DNA of 28,284 bases from a virus. Shown here piece by piece: positions 7,089 through 16,652 of the stretch. The stretch lies in the IMG/VR virus record IMGVR_UViG_3300009124_000077, positions 1-28,284 of that record, one strand, 5' to 3'. Below the pieces are notes generated by a model. It was not told the origin of the DNA, made no database searches, and was given only the letters and a program-made list of their open reading frames with translations. Each line of letters begins with the position of its first letter. The stretch's first letter is position 1. Made by a program: the position numbers and the translations under genes.

Positions 7089-10000
7089 CGCTCAACCTCT
7101 CTCTTAAATTAGTCGTCGTATTACCTTGAAGCATCTGGAGCAGTCTGCCCATATCCCTTGAATCCGTCATAACTCCAGTGCCAGATAAAACCGCTGTTTC
7201 TGTACGTTTGAGTCGTTGTTTTAGGATTCTATCAGGATCGAATGTACCTTTGTCGGGATTATTCAATTGAAATTCAGCCATTTCCGCACCAATCTTCTGT
7301 ACAGCTTCCAAATCTCCCTTCTCAAGTGCATCAGCCATTTTCCTACTTAACTCTGATTTACGATTGTCCAGTATCTTATCTATGGTAGTAAATGATCTGG
7401 TATTTCGCTGCAGCTCCGTTTTAACGTTTGGAGTTATATTCAAAGCTTGTAAGAATACATCCCATCCATTCGGTTTGATCGGTAAAGAAGAACCCTTTAA
7501 TGTCGTAAATCCATTGATTGCCAGATCAGGTGCCTTAACGAATCCTTGGAACGCAGAAGGCATCATCATTACCATGCCTTTAAACAGATCCCCATCAATA
7601 ACCTTCTCAGCACCTTGCACTATATTTGCAGCAGCTCCAATTGACGGCCCTAACATTGCCAATGCTCCTGACTCTAACTTATCCGATAGATCTCTACGAT
7701 CAGATAAGAACTGAGAGAATGGTACTATGTCGGCCAGAGATAGCCGTGTACTGAACGTACCGCCCGTTACTTTATCAATAACCCCGTGCGCCAATATATT
7801 TGCAGCATCATTGCCCAGCATGCTTGAGAGCATACTTATGAAATCAGCCCTAAAATCTTTAGGATCATCATCGCTACCTGCAAGACCGCCATACGCCCAC
7901 CCTAACAAACTAACACCAGGCAACCCCATCGCACCTGCCATTAGTATTACAGTGGCGGTAAGACCTGCCAGAGCCTTTCTTGCCTCGGCTTTTTCTACAC
8001 TAGAATTAGAAAATGATTGAGTGACTAGGCTACTTAACAGTTGCAGCATTTGCATATTAAACTGCATGAACCCTGTAAACAACGGAGTAAGCTCTCCAAA
8101 CATACCTTTCTTAGAGAATGCAATGGACCTGTTTTCTGGATCGTAATTGAACTGCGTGTTAACAATTGACTGCATCCCGTAAGTAATGGCCTTATCGATT
8201 ATCTGATCCTGAGTAAGCCCACTATCCTTAAGCTTTTCTACTTCAAGGTTGAACGCGGTAAGCCCCACCGATATCCTGTTCAGCGCCTCAGAGAAGTGAG
8301 ACGCAGCGCCAAACGTCTTCGCCACCGTATTCCACCCTTCTGCTTCGCCTCGTTCAATCCTTCCTAGACCATGCGCTTGCGTAAATTCTAAGTTTCCAGA
8401 GTCGATAAATGCATGCATCGCTTTACGCTCACCAGGATTCAAATCTGCGCGATCGATCGCAATATGAGCATCAAGTATACCCTTCCAACTTTTAGCATCG
8501 TCCCAGCCCTTATTAATTGATTCCTTAAGGATTGATGCTGCTTTCTTACTGGACTTAAACATTTCGCTAAGCGTTTTCGTGAATCCATGCCGTCCACCAA
8601 TAACAGGAAGCCCCACCTGCATTGGTTGCAGTAAGTTAGTTAGGATGTAAGGCACGCTGCTTGCCAAGAACATCGAATACCCTAACGAAGACAGCCTGTC
8701 CAACGCCGGAGTATCCAAAGGCTGCATAGAATTGTCCAACCTACGCTTGAGATGGTTAAACACGTCATTAGCAAGCGCGATCCTTCTGACGTCCTGAGTC
8801 GGATCTACCTTGAGCTTGTTAAGCTCAAATCTCATATCCTTTATTGCTTCCATTATTTCAGGCCGCACCGTATTGTGAGCTACAAGATACGCTGTAGCAG
8901 ACGCCTTCTTAACGAAGCTCCTGCGCATATCCGCATCATACCCAGGAACTCCCTTACGTCTGGCCAACTGCTTACCACCAGATACTTCAGGCATCATCTC
9001 CACAAATATTCTACGAATCAGCTCTTTAGTATCCCTCTTCTGATCCTCTGCAATCCTGGTATCGGCATCCACCCTGGTAAGCATGCTCTGAATAAAAGAT
9101 GGAGAGTCGCTATCTAACGCGTTAAGATTTTCCTCTACCTTACCTACCTCAAGACCATCAATAGCGCCAGAATCCTGCAATTTACGAAGTAGTGATGTTT
9201 GAGTAGTCCACTGTGACTCTTGCTCAAACCTATTCATTATCGAACTTCCTGCTTGATACTCGAATGCATTAAATTGATTAGATGCATCCATCGCTGCTTG
9301 AACAGCTAGTGGGTTAATCACCTTATATCTTACAAAGAAATCCCCGTACCGACCCAAATGAAAATACGGGCCTCTCAATTTCGCAGCCCTAAATTCCTGC
9401 ATAGATGTAAGCGCATTGGCTGCGTCAGAACCTTCGTTCTGGCTCATCCAGTCTTCTGCTGCGGATATGTCATCATAAAAGCTCTTGCGATCCCCAGCGT
9501 CTTCGCTCATTGCTTTAAGTGGATCCAATCTACTCCATATCTCCTGCGGAGCCTCGAACGTAAACGCCAGCGTACGCAACAACGACGCATACGACATATC
9601 AAAATCACGTCTGGTATGCTCTTGCAGCTTGTCATACACTTCAGCCACACCTTTCTTATCGTACAAAGACTTAAGATTATTATACGCCTGCTTGTCCTTA
9701 ACCGTTAACCATGGCTGCTCTTCGAAAGGTCTGTTTGGATATATGCCCAACCTCGTTGATTCACCCATCAGTTGGTAGAGAGCTTTCTGTGACTGAGGAT
9801 TGTCGGACAGCGTGTCAATACTCTTAACATTAAGAGACACGTCCTTATTCATCTTGGACACCATCGCACTTGTTCTACCAAGCGCAGACTGCCAGTTGGC
9901 CATCAACCTCTGAAGGTTGCCCCCAAGTATTCTGCCGTAGAACTCGGATATATGGCTTCCTGTAGAGAAGTACATGTTAGCCTTATGCATGAAGCCGGTT

Positions 10001-13000
10001 ACTGATGGAACGCGAGATTCCACAAACTCTTTAGCGTCACTGAGCAACCCATCAACCCTGTCCATTGCCTGAGCAGGTCCGTCATTGAATCTAAGACTGG
10101 TACGAATATCCTCTACCTTTCTAGGTACTCTATCTCCAACAACTTCCACATCTGCCTCAAGACCTACAGATTGCGCTCCTGCTACCAGCTCTTCAACTTG
10201 ACGATCGGTAAGGACGACCGGACGATCGAATACCTTAGCTATCCAGTTGTTTATGTAGCTAACAACCTTATCCCATAACTTGAGATTGCGGACTCTGCCT
10301 TCCCTAGCCATGTCAGCTAACACTTCTTCTGTAGCTTCAGCCTTAGACAGTCCTCCAGATTTCATACGAGCGTCCACATCCTGCTTAACCTTAGCATTCG
10401 CAGAATAGACCTGATCCATCGCATTTGATAACTTGTTACCGAATACCTTCCTCAGACCTCTATGCACAGCTTCGTGCAGTGCCACAAACGTAGCTTCTTG
10501 TATATTGGATATATTGCTCGCGATCACATAGATGGAGTCTGTCGCAGCACTCGTGCCTGGTATGTACACACCTCTAGCAGTGCCCTCTAATCCCTTACTT
10601 TCAAGATACTTCCTAGCTCTTGGTGGTAGCGATTTAATGCTACTTACTACATTAATCTTTATGCTTCCAGCAGGTAACTTTCCAGCTAATTGCTTGCGGA
10701 TACTTTCAGCAGACACAGTTTTGCCCTTTGTTCTAATATCGCTACTAGGCGATGCTTTAACGTCAGGAATGTCTGTAATCTTAGTATTTACTGCTTGTTT
10801 TGCGCTATTAGAGAAGTATGCATCAAGTACGGAATCTACCTCATCCAGGAACTCCTTATCGACCTTGTTAAACTCTCTGTCTATTTCTGACAAAAATACG
10901 TCAGCATCAACAGCGTCATTAACAACCACACCTCTACGAATAGAATCTTCTGCAGCTTCAATATTCCGTCTGCGCTGTTCTTCCTCAGATAGCTTTTTGA
11001 CTGCAGCAGCTTTCTCTCTGACCGGAGCAGCATCTCTAATAGCGCTTAATGTCTTACTATTTGACCAGCCTTTAGCAGCCCCTATCCTAAGATACTTCTC
11101 TACAATCTCTGGATGACGCTCAGAAAGCTGCATGAATTCCTTGGTTTCTTCATCTGTAAGAGCATCCTCAGCGGTTTCTGTTGCAGCAACTTCTCTCACA
11201 ACGTCATCAATTGATGCTGCTTCCAATATTCTTTCTTCTACTGTTTTAGGACGATCTAACTTACTAGCACGAGTAAATTCAGACTTACCTTCTTGGATTA
11301 CTGGAGGCTCTGCAGTACTGACTCCTGCGACTTCAGGTCTAGACTCTGGCAGACTGGAGCTACTAATTGCCAAACCAGGTAACTTATCCTGAGCTACTTG
11401 TTCCTGAACCACAGTCTGCACTGGTATAGGAATATCCTTTGCCCTATCAAAGCCTCTAACAACGCTGTTAAACTCAGGCAGCTTAAACCCGGATGGTTGC
11501 TGAGCTACTTCACTCGCAGGCTCTTGTAACTCTGCAGGAGCTGCAACTTCCTCAACTGCTTGCGCACTCGTAACTTCTTGATCAACTGCAGGTTCCGCAG
11601 CAACTTCAGTCGTACTGGCACTGGGTGTCTCCTCATTAATTTTAGCGACTCCTGGAGTCAGGTCATCTGCTTCCAACTCGTTACGCTGAATTACTTCTGG
11701 TGCCACTTGAGCTTGTTCGGTCGCAGGTGCCTGCTGCGTTTGCAGCTCATCCAATCGACGTCTGTATTCTGTAAGCGTATCTTGTATTGCTCCTGATTTA
11801 GAACGAGCGTACTTCTCTTGAATAGCTTCTAATATCGTTATCTTATCTTGAACGCTATCCACCCCAGAGAATGCTCTGATGATGTCTTTTCTAAGATTCT
11901 TAGGTACTGTAGCCCCTATAGTAGCCCCTATAGACTCTAATTCTCTTGCTGTGTTGAACCTATCTGTTTCTGGGCTTTTAACCCCTGCAGCAGCATCTCT
12001 AGCAATCTGGATGTTATCCCTAAGCCTTTCTGAATTAACGCCTTTGTACTGTACGTTTAAACTCTTGGCCTCTTCTACAAGATCAACTCGACCCATCTCA
12101 TTCAACGGCCTGGCTACCTGTTTGCCACTAAGCGCGTCCACTGTAGCCTGATTCTTAGCTGCCTGTATTGTATTCTCAATAGCAGCTTCTTTCTCAGCAG
12201 CTACCTCATTCTCATTCCTTAACCTATCCTCTTGAGCACCAAGAGATACTGTCACATCGGCAGGTTTCGCAGCTTCTGTCTGAAGTTTCTTCTCTATGTC
12301 CTGCACAGTACTTACAGACTCCTCTGCCTTCTGTAACTTATCCGCAGACATCTTGTTAAGTCTACCTTGAACCGCTCCAATAGATGCACCTAATGAAGAT
12401 CCTATTAACGCACCTTCAGCAGAAGATAGCGCTGCATTCTTCAATAAATTATCAAGCTTGGCCGCTGAAGGATCTGTAAATTTCGATGTAGTTACGTCTC
12501 CTGCGATAGATTCGAAGAACGATTGGGCAGCCTCTTGAACAGCTTCACGTCTTGCACCTTTTGCAGCGCCGCTAATAATACCTACAGCCTTCTCTGCTCC
12601 ATCCCCAAACACCCCACCTGCCGCACCTTTTGACAGCCTTCCAGCAAGTACTGAACCAGCTATCGTAGCCATCGCAGAACTCACACCACCTGTAGGCAAT
12701 GCCTGTGCCTTGGTAGCTGCTCGAGCAATTGCATCTCTAACCGCTTCCGGCTTATCGCCATGCTTTGCGTATGCTGCCTGATAAGCTTTTGACGTCTCCA
12801 ATAATTTCTGACTCGATGCTGCGTCTATCTCTGACGCTTGACGACTCGCACCAGACGGAGCAGTAACTAAAGCCTCTCCAGCGCCAAACGCAACCCCTCT
12901 CGATACTGCTGGAAGCGCTGATCGTATCAGCCCACCAGCTACACCACCTGCTAATGTTCCTGGAGCAAACTGTGCTGACTTACCTAATACAAACTTGCCA

Positions 13001-13305
13001 ACACCTACATCACCCTTAAACACATCCTCAATCCCAGAACTAAATACCTTCTTACCTTCCTTAGAGAGCGTAGGCACTATGTCTTTCTGGATAATATTTT
13101 CCTGTTTCTGACGAAATGCTTGGCCTGCCTGCATTGTCTGAGGCCTGCCAGTCGCGGCTCCTATACCCTCTGGAATGGCTCCTAAACTGCCAACAAACTG
13201 ACGAGCACCTATGTTAGCAAACTTGGGGAGATCGCTTACAAAGCTGCTACCGCCTCCAGATTTTAACGAATCCAGGTACTTCCTGTTAGCATCATTCAGA
13301 GCCAC
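7069..13305 (-). CDS. Giant putative ejection/internal virion protein with metallopeptidase-like and PLxRFG-like motifs (2078 aa)
   Basis: GTG start at 13305 with TAGGAGAG upstream. Visible in order: hydrophobic, glycine-rich segments at about 90-320; charged coiled-coil-like helices (about 315-395); a SAP/HeH-like helix-turn segment (406-438); a Glu/Ala/Val-rich linker (about 520-650); an HEAVH zincin motif at 944-948 with EE at 993-994 as third-ligand candidate; a long helical region; PYFHLGRYGDFF at 1313-1324, a variant of the PLxRFG signature of large phage proteins; a hydrophobic segment at about 1775-1805; and a helical C-terminus. Size, late position and neighbours suggest a protein packaged in the head and injected with the DNA, as T7 gp16 or large polyvalent phage proteins are. 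Enzymatic activity is only predicted. It overlaps the next gene by 20 bp. Confidence 0.82.
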   Translation of the reverse strand: MALNDANRKYLDSLKSGGGSSFVSDLPKFANIGARQFVGSLGAIPEGIGAATGRPQTMQAGQAFRQKQENIIQKDIVPTLSKEGKKVFSSGIEDVFKGDVGVGKFVLGKSAQFAPGTLAGGVAGGLIRSALPAVSRGVAFGAGEALVTAPSGASRQASEIDAASSQKLLETSKAYQAAYAKHGDKPEAVRDAIARAATKAQALPTGGVSSAMATIAGSVLAGRLSKGAAGGVFGDGAEKAVGIISGAAKGARREAVQEAAQSFFESIAGDVTTSKFTDPSAAKLDNLLKNAALSSAEGALIGSSLGASIGAVQGRLNKMSADKLQKAEESVSTVQDIEKKLQTEAAKPADVTVSLGAQEDRLRNENEVAAEKEAAIENTIQAAKNQATVDALSGKQVARPLNEMGRVDLVEEAKSLNVQYKGVNSERLRDNIQIARDAAAGVKSPETDRFNTARELESIGATIGATVPKNLRKDIIRAFSGVDSVQDKITILEAIQEKYARSKSGAIQDTLTEYRRRLDELQTQQAPATEQAQVAPEVIQRNELEADDLTPGVAKINEETPSASTTEVAAEPAVDQEVTSAQAVEEVAAPAELQEPASEVAQQPSGFKLPEFNSVVRGFDRAKDIPIPVQTVVQEQVAQDKLPGLAISSSSLPESRPEVAGVSTAEPPVIQEGKSEFTRASKLDRPKTVEERILEAASIDDVVREVAATETAEDALTDEETKEFMQLSERHPEIVEKYLRIGAAKGWSNSKTLSAIRDAAPVREKAAAVKKLSEEEQRRRNIEAAEDSIRRGVVVNDAVDADVFLSEIDREFNKVDKEFLDEVDSVLDAYFSNSAKQAVNTKITDIPDVKASPSSDIRTKGKTVSAESIRKQLAGKLPAGSIKINVVSSIKSLPPRARKYLESKGLEGTARGVYIPGTSAATDSIYVIASNISNIQEATFVALHEAVHRGLRKVFGNKLSNAMDQVYSANAKVKQDVDARMKSGGLSKAEATEEVLADMAREGRVRNLKLWDKVVSYINNWIAKVFDRPVVLTDRQVEELVAGAQSVGLEADVEVVGDRVPRKVEDIRTSLRFNDGPAQAMDRVDGLLSDAKEFVESRVPSVTGFMHKANMYFSTGSHISEFYGRILGGNLQRLMANWQSALGRTSAMVSKMNKDVSLNVKSIDTLSDNPQSQKALYQLMGESTRLGIYPNRPFEEQPWLTVKDKQAYNNLKSLYDKKGVAEVYDKLQEHTRRDFDMSYASLLRTLAFTFEAPQEIWSRLDPLKAMSEDAGDRKSFYDDISAAEDWMSQNEGSDAANALTSMQEFRAAKLRGPYFHLGRYGDFFVRYKVINPLAVQAAMDASNQFNAFEYQAGSSIMNRFEQESQWTTQTSLLRKLQDSGAIDGLEVGKVEENLNALDSDSPSFIQSMLTRVDADTRIAEDQKRDTKELIRRIFVEMMPEVSGGKQLARRKGVPGYDADMRRSFVKKASATAYLVAHNTVRPEIMEAIKDMRFELNKLKVDPTQDVRRIALANDVFNHLKRRLDNSMQPLDTPALDRLSSLGYSMFLASSVPYILTNLLQPMQVGLPVIGGRHGFTKTLSEMFKSSKKAASILKESINKGWDDAKSWKGILDAHIAIDRADLNPGERKAMHAFIDSGNLEFTQAHGLGRIERGEAEGWNTVAKTFGAASHFSEALNRISVGLTAFNLEVEKLKDSGLTQDQIIDKAITYGMQSIVNTQFNYDPENRSIAFSKKGMFGELTPLFTGFMQFNMQMLQLLSSLVTQSFSNSSVEKAEARKALAGLTATVILMAGAMGLPGVSLLGWAYGGLAGSDDDPKDFRADFISMLSSMLGNDAANILAHGVIDKVTGGTFSTRLSLADIVPFSQFLSDRRDLSDKLESGALAMLGPSIGAAANIVQGAEKVIDGDLFKGMVMMMPSAFQGFVKAPDLAINGFTTLKGSSLPIKPNGWDVFLQALNITPNVKTELQRNTRSFTTIDKILDNRKSELSRKMADALEKGDLEAVQKIGAEMAEFQLNNPDKGTFDPDRILKQRLKRTETAVLSGTGVMTDSRDMGRLLQMLQGNTTTNLRERLSDELRVR

Positions 13306-13308
13306 TTA

Positions 13309-14670
13309 TCACTCTCCTAAAAAACTCTCTATCATTTTAATCTGCATTGCTCGTTTTAAAGCCAGTGACTTATCATCCTCACTTGCCTCAGAATCAGATA
13401 ATATCTCAGAGATGCTCTTACGCTCTTCATCAAATGGACTCTTAGCTTTTTTAGATTTACCTGATAGCGCTGATTTTAACCTTCCTAGATTTTCTGCCTG
13501 ATTGATTGCTTCCTCTGCCTGTGCTGGATCTCCACTAAGAACTTGGTTTGCCAACACACCTTGTAACTGGTTTAGTGTCATCGGCTTATTGTTAGCTGCA
13601 GCAAATCTTCCAGCTAAATTCATTGCCGCCACATCTCTCTGAGCGTCCGTTTTAAGCTCTGACGACGCAACTCCAGGCTGACCAAAAGCTCTACCAGACC
13701 TTTCTCTGCCAATCTCTGCTCCAGGCTCTAAGGATACCTCAACACCATTTCCAAGAAATGCAGATCTTTGTAATCCTCTTATAACTTCAACTGCTCCTGG
13801 TCTACTCAGTAAATTTGCATTCTCTGCGATCCTTCTATTCGCGATCCCCAGAAGTGAATTGCCGCCAACCTGAGCAGGCCCAGAGGCAAATCCAGACGAC
13901 CTACTCCCAGATGCCGGAACAGTACTCCTAAGAGCCGCTAACTGACTCTGAATAGAATCATCGCTTTCCTGTACAGTCTGCGGAACTTGTTTCTCTTGTG
14001 CCACTTGAGCAGCAGGCAGTTGATCTGGAGTCTCTGCAAGTAATTGATTCGCTCCTGCTTTACCCGCAAAGCTACCTAAAATAGCTCCACCTAACATCAG
14101 TGGAATCTTGAGCTGTGGTGGCAATGGCAGTCTGGAAACAGTTGTTATTCCCTTAGCTACTTTCGGCAGCAACGATGCTCCTACGATACCTCCACCGATC
14201 TCTCCTGTGGCAGTAACCCCTGCATCTATCTTCTGCGTCCTAGTAGCGTTCTTGTCTGCAATGGTCTGAGCCGCCGGAATAGCCGGAGCCAGTATAGCCG
14301 CAGGCACTACCGCTCTCCCAGAAAGAGATGCTACCTTCTTCGCCCCGCTAGGAATCGCCCCTGATATTTTCTGAGTTAGTGATTTCTTATCTCCGAGCAT
14401 GGTCTCGAATGCGGGTTTACTCCCTAAGAATTTATCAAACGAAGCGGGATTAAGAACTCTTTCTGGTTTAGGGCCTACAAATCCTTTAGGTTTGTTTGCG
14501 TCCGGCAACTGAATTATCTTAGCCTGCTCGTTGATTATATTCCTGGGGATTCTTCTAGCCACTTCAGGAGCAGCCGTCTTAGGCTCGTTTATAGTGATAT
14601 TCATAAGCCTCTTTTCAGGAGATGCCAATAACTTCTGATTCTTAAGCAAATCTTCTATAGTAGTAGCCAT
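13309..14670 (-). CDS. Putative internal virion (ejection) protein (453 aa)
   Basis: Not recognised by family. The N-terminal 110 residues are basic and flexible. Three hydrophobic stretches follow: about 120-135 (AVVPAAILAPAIPAA), 158-180 (GGGIVGASLLP...) and 188-206 (KIPLMLGGAILGSFAGKAGA). The rest is Gln/Ser/Ala-rich, then a highly charged helical end (KSKKAKSPFDEERKSISEIL...). Such glycine-zipper-like segments without a signal peptide are usual in podoviral core proteins that form a channel after ejection. SD GAGGT precedes ATG at 14670. It is directly before the 2078-aa gene (stop-to-start 3 bases) and likely works with it. Alternative: a scaffold-type or tail-tip protein. Confidence 0.75.
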   Translation of the reverse strand: MATTIEDLLKNQKLLASPEKRLMNITINEPKTAAPEVARRIPRNIINEQAKIIQLPDANKPKGFVGPKPERVLNPASFDKFLGSKPAFETMLGDKKSLTQKISGAIPSGAKKVASLSGRAVVPAAILAPAIPAAQTIADKNATRTQKIDAGVTATGEIGGGIVGASLLPKVAKGITTVSRLPLPPQLKIPLMLGGAILGSFAGKAGANQLLAETPDQLPAAQVAQEKQVPQTVQESDDSIQSQLAALRSTVPASGSRSSGFASGPAQVGGNSLLGIANRRIAENANLLSRPGAVEVIRGLQRSAFLGNGVEVSLEPGAEIGRERSGRAFGQPGVASSELKTDAQRDVAAMNLAGRFAAANNKPMTLNQLQGVLANQVLSGDPAQAEEAINQAENLGRLKSALSGKSKKAKSPFDEERKSISEILSDSEASEDDKSLALKRAMQIKMIESFLGE

Positions 14671-14672
14671 TA

Positions 14673-16637
14673 TTACCTCGAATTGTAGTTGTAGTTAACG
14701 TTAAGATTGTCACTAGCAATGCTTTGAGTAACCGTAGATACGCTAGTACTGGTACTTGTAGAATTACTTTGCTGAACTCCAAACTGATCACTAGAACTAA
14801 GGCTCGCACTAACGTTCCTAGCTGACAGCGCCGCTGCCGCTAACTGACCTGACAATTGCCCAGCAGCTCTAAGTGATTGCTGAGCCGTTTCATGTGCTGC
14901 TATGGCCATCCTGATATTCTGATCAATCGCTTTCAGCGATAACTCAGCCTGAGCTACGGATGCGTCTGTAACAGACTTAAGTATTTCTGTCTGCGATCTG
15001 GCTATATCGCTTTTTGCACTCTCCGTAGCAGCATAAGCATCAACCCTTGTTTTATATACATCTGCCAGTGCGTTTATCCTTGAGCTTTCCGCTTGAATCG
15101 CGGCCAAATACCCTTGAGTCTTTTGCTTGTACACCTCTAACGGAAACTCTTGATTCTGCTTGAACTCTAGCTCACTCGACCCTAACGTAGCCTTAACCAA
15201 CGAATCAAAAGCTTCTGCACGACTCTTGAATGCTTGAGTCTTAGCAACATACATGTCCACCTTAGTAGATTCAGCTCTTACTCTAGTAGCGTATCCTTCA
15301 AACTCTGCAGTCTTCGCCTTAACTAAGGACTCGTACCCAGCGATCTGAGATCTAAATAACTCAACTTTAACGCCATCAGCTTCAATAACCGCCTTAGCAG
15401 CATCCACTTGAGACCGGTAAATATCTGCCACAACCTTTATAGCATCTAACTGCGCTACGTAAGTTCTTACCTGACTCTCATTAAGCTGAGCGACCAGTTT
15501 CTGCCCTTCTAACTCACTCTTATAAATCTCTAACCTAGCAAGTTCTGCCTGAAGCTGTGTTCTAAACACCTCTGCTTTAGCCTGAAACGCCTGCACATCA
15601 GCTTGGAATAGCGACACTTTTGCATTAAATAAATCAATGTAAGATTGGAATGTAAACTTTGCCGCATCCAGCGATCTAGCCTGAGCAAGATTAAATGAGT
15701 CAATTAACTTACCTTCAAGCTGAATTGCTGCTGTTAACGTGAATCTGAAGTTCTCAACCTGCATCTCTGATTGGCGGATCATGATATCCCTAGAGATACT
15801 TGATTCCTTCATCATCTGCTCTTGCAATGCAGTTTGAACAATACGCACTAACGTACCTGACGGCAGTTGAAATCCTCTAGCTGCAAATGACGCTGCTGCA
15901 TCTTCAATCACTCCTTGAGTAATCCTAGTTTCTCTATCTCTAGCCCTATTCCATATAGCCTCTTCAGCTTCTGGAGAAAGCGCCTGAGACTGTCCTGCTA
16001 TTACGTCTAGAAGCTTTGCTCTTGAGCTATCTAAAAGGGTCGATGCATATGTAACATCATTCCACGCAAATTCTACCGATGGAGCTAGAGGCAGATCACC
16101 AACCGATTCCGAAAAGAACGGTATGTCGATCGACGGAACCGCAGGCAAATTAAGCCCCTGCAGTGTAGGTACTTGTGGCAACGTGTACGCCGGAGAATCT
16201 GGAAGCACTAAATTGCTTAAAGCAGGTTCTGCTGGCAGTGATGCGTTCAGCGATGCTGGTACTGGTATGTTAGCAATAACCGGAGCAACCTCATTAAACT
16301 CAGGCACGCTAGGCAATGAAATACTGCTGACCCTTCCCAATGAAGGAACCTCTGGAGCCGACGGAAATGACGCCTCTATGTCTGCAGGTTCCGTGGGAGG
16401 ATCTCCTACAACTGGAAGATTTGCTTCTGGTATAGGAATTATAGGTGCTGTTATTGTTGGGATATCAACATGAAAACTTCCTAATTGCTCAATAACCTGA
16501 AGTGCTCTATCCTGAGCTTCTTCCGCAAACGCTCCTGCATCGTCAAGCGCTTCTGCAACAACAGCACTCTTCTTATCTCCAGCGTCTAAGAAATCATTAT
16601 ATAGCGTCGAACCAGCCCCGAAAGTACCTGTACCCAT
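14673..16637 (-). CDS. Proline-repeat plus coiled-coil structural protein (654 aa)
   Basis: Two zones are visible. Residues about 55-185 carry a Pro-rich repeat (spaced LP, VP, IP dipeptides such as SLPSVPEF, NIPVPASL, SLPAEPAL, TLPQVPTL, NLPAVPSI). Residues about 210-590 are a nearly unbroken alpha-helical, Ala/Gln/Glu-rich region with regularly spaced aromatic residues (FQADVQAFQAKAEVFRTQ, then LEIYKSEL, VADIYRSQVDA, VELFRSQIAGYE, VDMYVAKTQAF). The C-terminus is Ser/Thr/Asn-rich. A conserved-looking block WNRARDRETRITQGVIEDAA leads into ARGFQLPSGTL. SD TTAGGGG precedes ATG at 16637. I do not know the family; position and long helices suggest a virion core or tail-needle-like component. Confidence 0.78.
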   Translation of the reverse strand: MGTGTFGAGSTLYNDFLDAGDKKSAVVAEALDDAGAFAEEAQDRALQVIEQLGSFHVDIPTITAPIIPIPEANLPVVGDPPTEPADIEASFPSAPEVPSLGRVSSISLPSVPEFNEVAPVIANIPVPASLNASLPAEPALSNLVLPDSPAYTLPQVPTLQGLNLPAVPSIDIPFFSESVGDLPLAPSVEFAWNDVTYASTLLDSSRAKLLDVIAGQSQALSPEAEEAIWNRARDRETRITQGVIEDAAASFAARGFQLPSGTLVRIVQTALQEQMMKESSISRDIMIRQSEMQVENFRFTLTAAIQLEGKLIDSFNLAQARSLDAAKFTFQSYIDLFNAKVSLFQADVQAFQAKAEVFRTQLQAELARLEIYKSELEGQKLVAQLNESQVRTYVAQLDAIKVVADIYRSQVDAAKAVIEADGVKVELFRSQIAGYESLVKAKTAEFEGYATRVRAESTKVDMYVAKTQAFKSRAEAFDSLVKATLGSSELEFKQNQEFPLEVYKQKTQGYLAAIQAESSRINALADVYKTRVDAYAATESAKSDIARSQTEILKSVTDASVAQAELSLKAIDQNIRMAIAAHETAQQSLRAAGQLSGQLAAAALSARNVSASLSSSDQFGVQQSNSTSTSTSVSTVTQSIASDNLNVNYNYNSR

Positions 16638-16652
16638 TTCACGCCCCTAAAA

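Noticed and set aside
10532-11116. Plus-strand frame of 194 codons
   Set aside because: Antisense to the giant ejection protein and low-complexity Ser/Leu/Ala; no support for a gene on the plus strand anywhere in the window.
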